DNA from: Methanomethylovorans hollandica DSM 15978
Lineage (GTDB): Archaea; Halobacteriota; Methanosarcinia; Methanosarcinales; Methanosarcinaceae
Length of the DNA stretch: 64,000 bases
Assembly (NCBI RefSeq): GCF_000328665.1
Contig: NC_019972.1
Location: 62,001-126,000 of the forward strand
Direction of reading: 5' to 3'
Below are positions 63,826-64,000 of this stretch, in pieces. The position numbers and the translations under genes were made by a program. A model generated the notes under the pieces. The model had not been told where the DNA came from and did not search any database. It worked only from the letters and a program-made list of their open reading frames with translations. How positions within the stretch are numbered: the first letter of the stretch is position 1; each line of letters begins with the position of its first letter.

Positions 63826-64000
63826 TTTTAACCCTCCAGCCCTGAAAGAAAGACAATGTATGTTTTTCATCGTTTTTTTGGTAATGATTTATATTTATGA
63901 GTTAATAGATAGTATATTATAGTGAATAGTAAGTATATAATTTTATCTATTTGTGTTTACAATTTAAGAGTATATCTAAAACGAATGTATATGAAGACTA

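Noticed and set aside
1-64000. tRNA, rRNA and CRISPR arrays
   Set aside because: None were seen on reading; no cloverleaf with CCA-type acceptor or regularly spaced repeats was found by eye, though a short tRNA could be missed without a covariance search.

Overview
The window is AT-rich archaeal DNA that most resembles a methanogen of the Methanosarcinaceae (Methanolobus/Methanococcoides/Methanosarcina type). The indications are two DUF1699 paralogues (a family I know from these methanogens), Shine-Dalgarno starts of the GGAGGTG type, TATA-like promoters, ABC-2 transporter and NEW3/COG1361 surface-protein operons, a PGF-CTERM-like tail, and IS1-like, ISH3-like and IS200/IS605 elements. No rRNA, tRNA or CRISPR array was seen. 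This is an accessory region, not a core-genome stretch.

Layout. 1-16.3 kb: the end of a VirB11/PilT-type secretion ATPase gene, an IS605 element with a ruined tnpA and an intact tnpB, a four-gene operon (Rad50/SMC-like ATPase, RdfA-like protein, winged helix, small protein), a double-thioredoxin exported protein, a PDZ site-2 protease, a DUF1699 gene, a solo tnpB element, and two large unknown genes, one with an internal duplication. 16.9-28.8 kb: minus-strand export cluster with four ABC-2 permeases, one ABC ATPase, NEW3-type and TolB-like surface proteins, and two small secreted proteins. The two secreted-protein genes share a conserved structured 5' leader that hides the ribosome binding site; I regard it as an undescribed riboregulator. 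29.3-38 kb: a candidate archaeal circular-bacteriocin locus. It has two nearly identical 66-residue hydrophobic precursors, a two-TM candidate immunity protein and a SpoIIM/DUF95 membrane protein on the minus strand. A winged helix, a Yip1 protein, a COG1361 protein and a MacB-type ABC transporter diverge from it on the plus strand. An IS1-like element sits in the signal peptide of the COG1361 gene and supplies its present start codon.

38-50 kb: defence-type genes: a prokaryotic viperin, a SEC-C/HExxH protein, a DUF4143 ATPase, and a Cas4-like nuclease fused to four helix-turn-helix repeats. The nuclease gene is now split by an IS1-like and an ISH3-like element but can be rebuilt in frame (about 521 residues). 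50.5-60.6 kb: a type III-like restriction-modification operon (SNF2-like helicase, DUF4391, a possible accessory nuclease, Mod, Res) with a fossil of a second mod-res pair between genes. 60.7-64 kb: a coiled-coil nuclease-like protein, a RelE-type toxin-antitoxin pair and an unknown protein.

How it fits together: antiviral and interbacterial-competition genes are packed between active or recently active insertion sequences. The main leads are the circular-bacteriocin-like locus, the paired leader RNAs and the interrupted Cas4-HTH gene. All functional assignments come from reading the sequence and from family knowledge; no database search was run.
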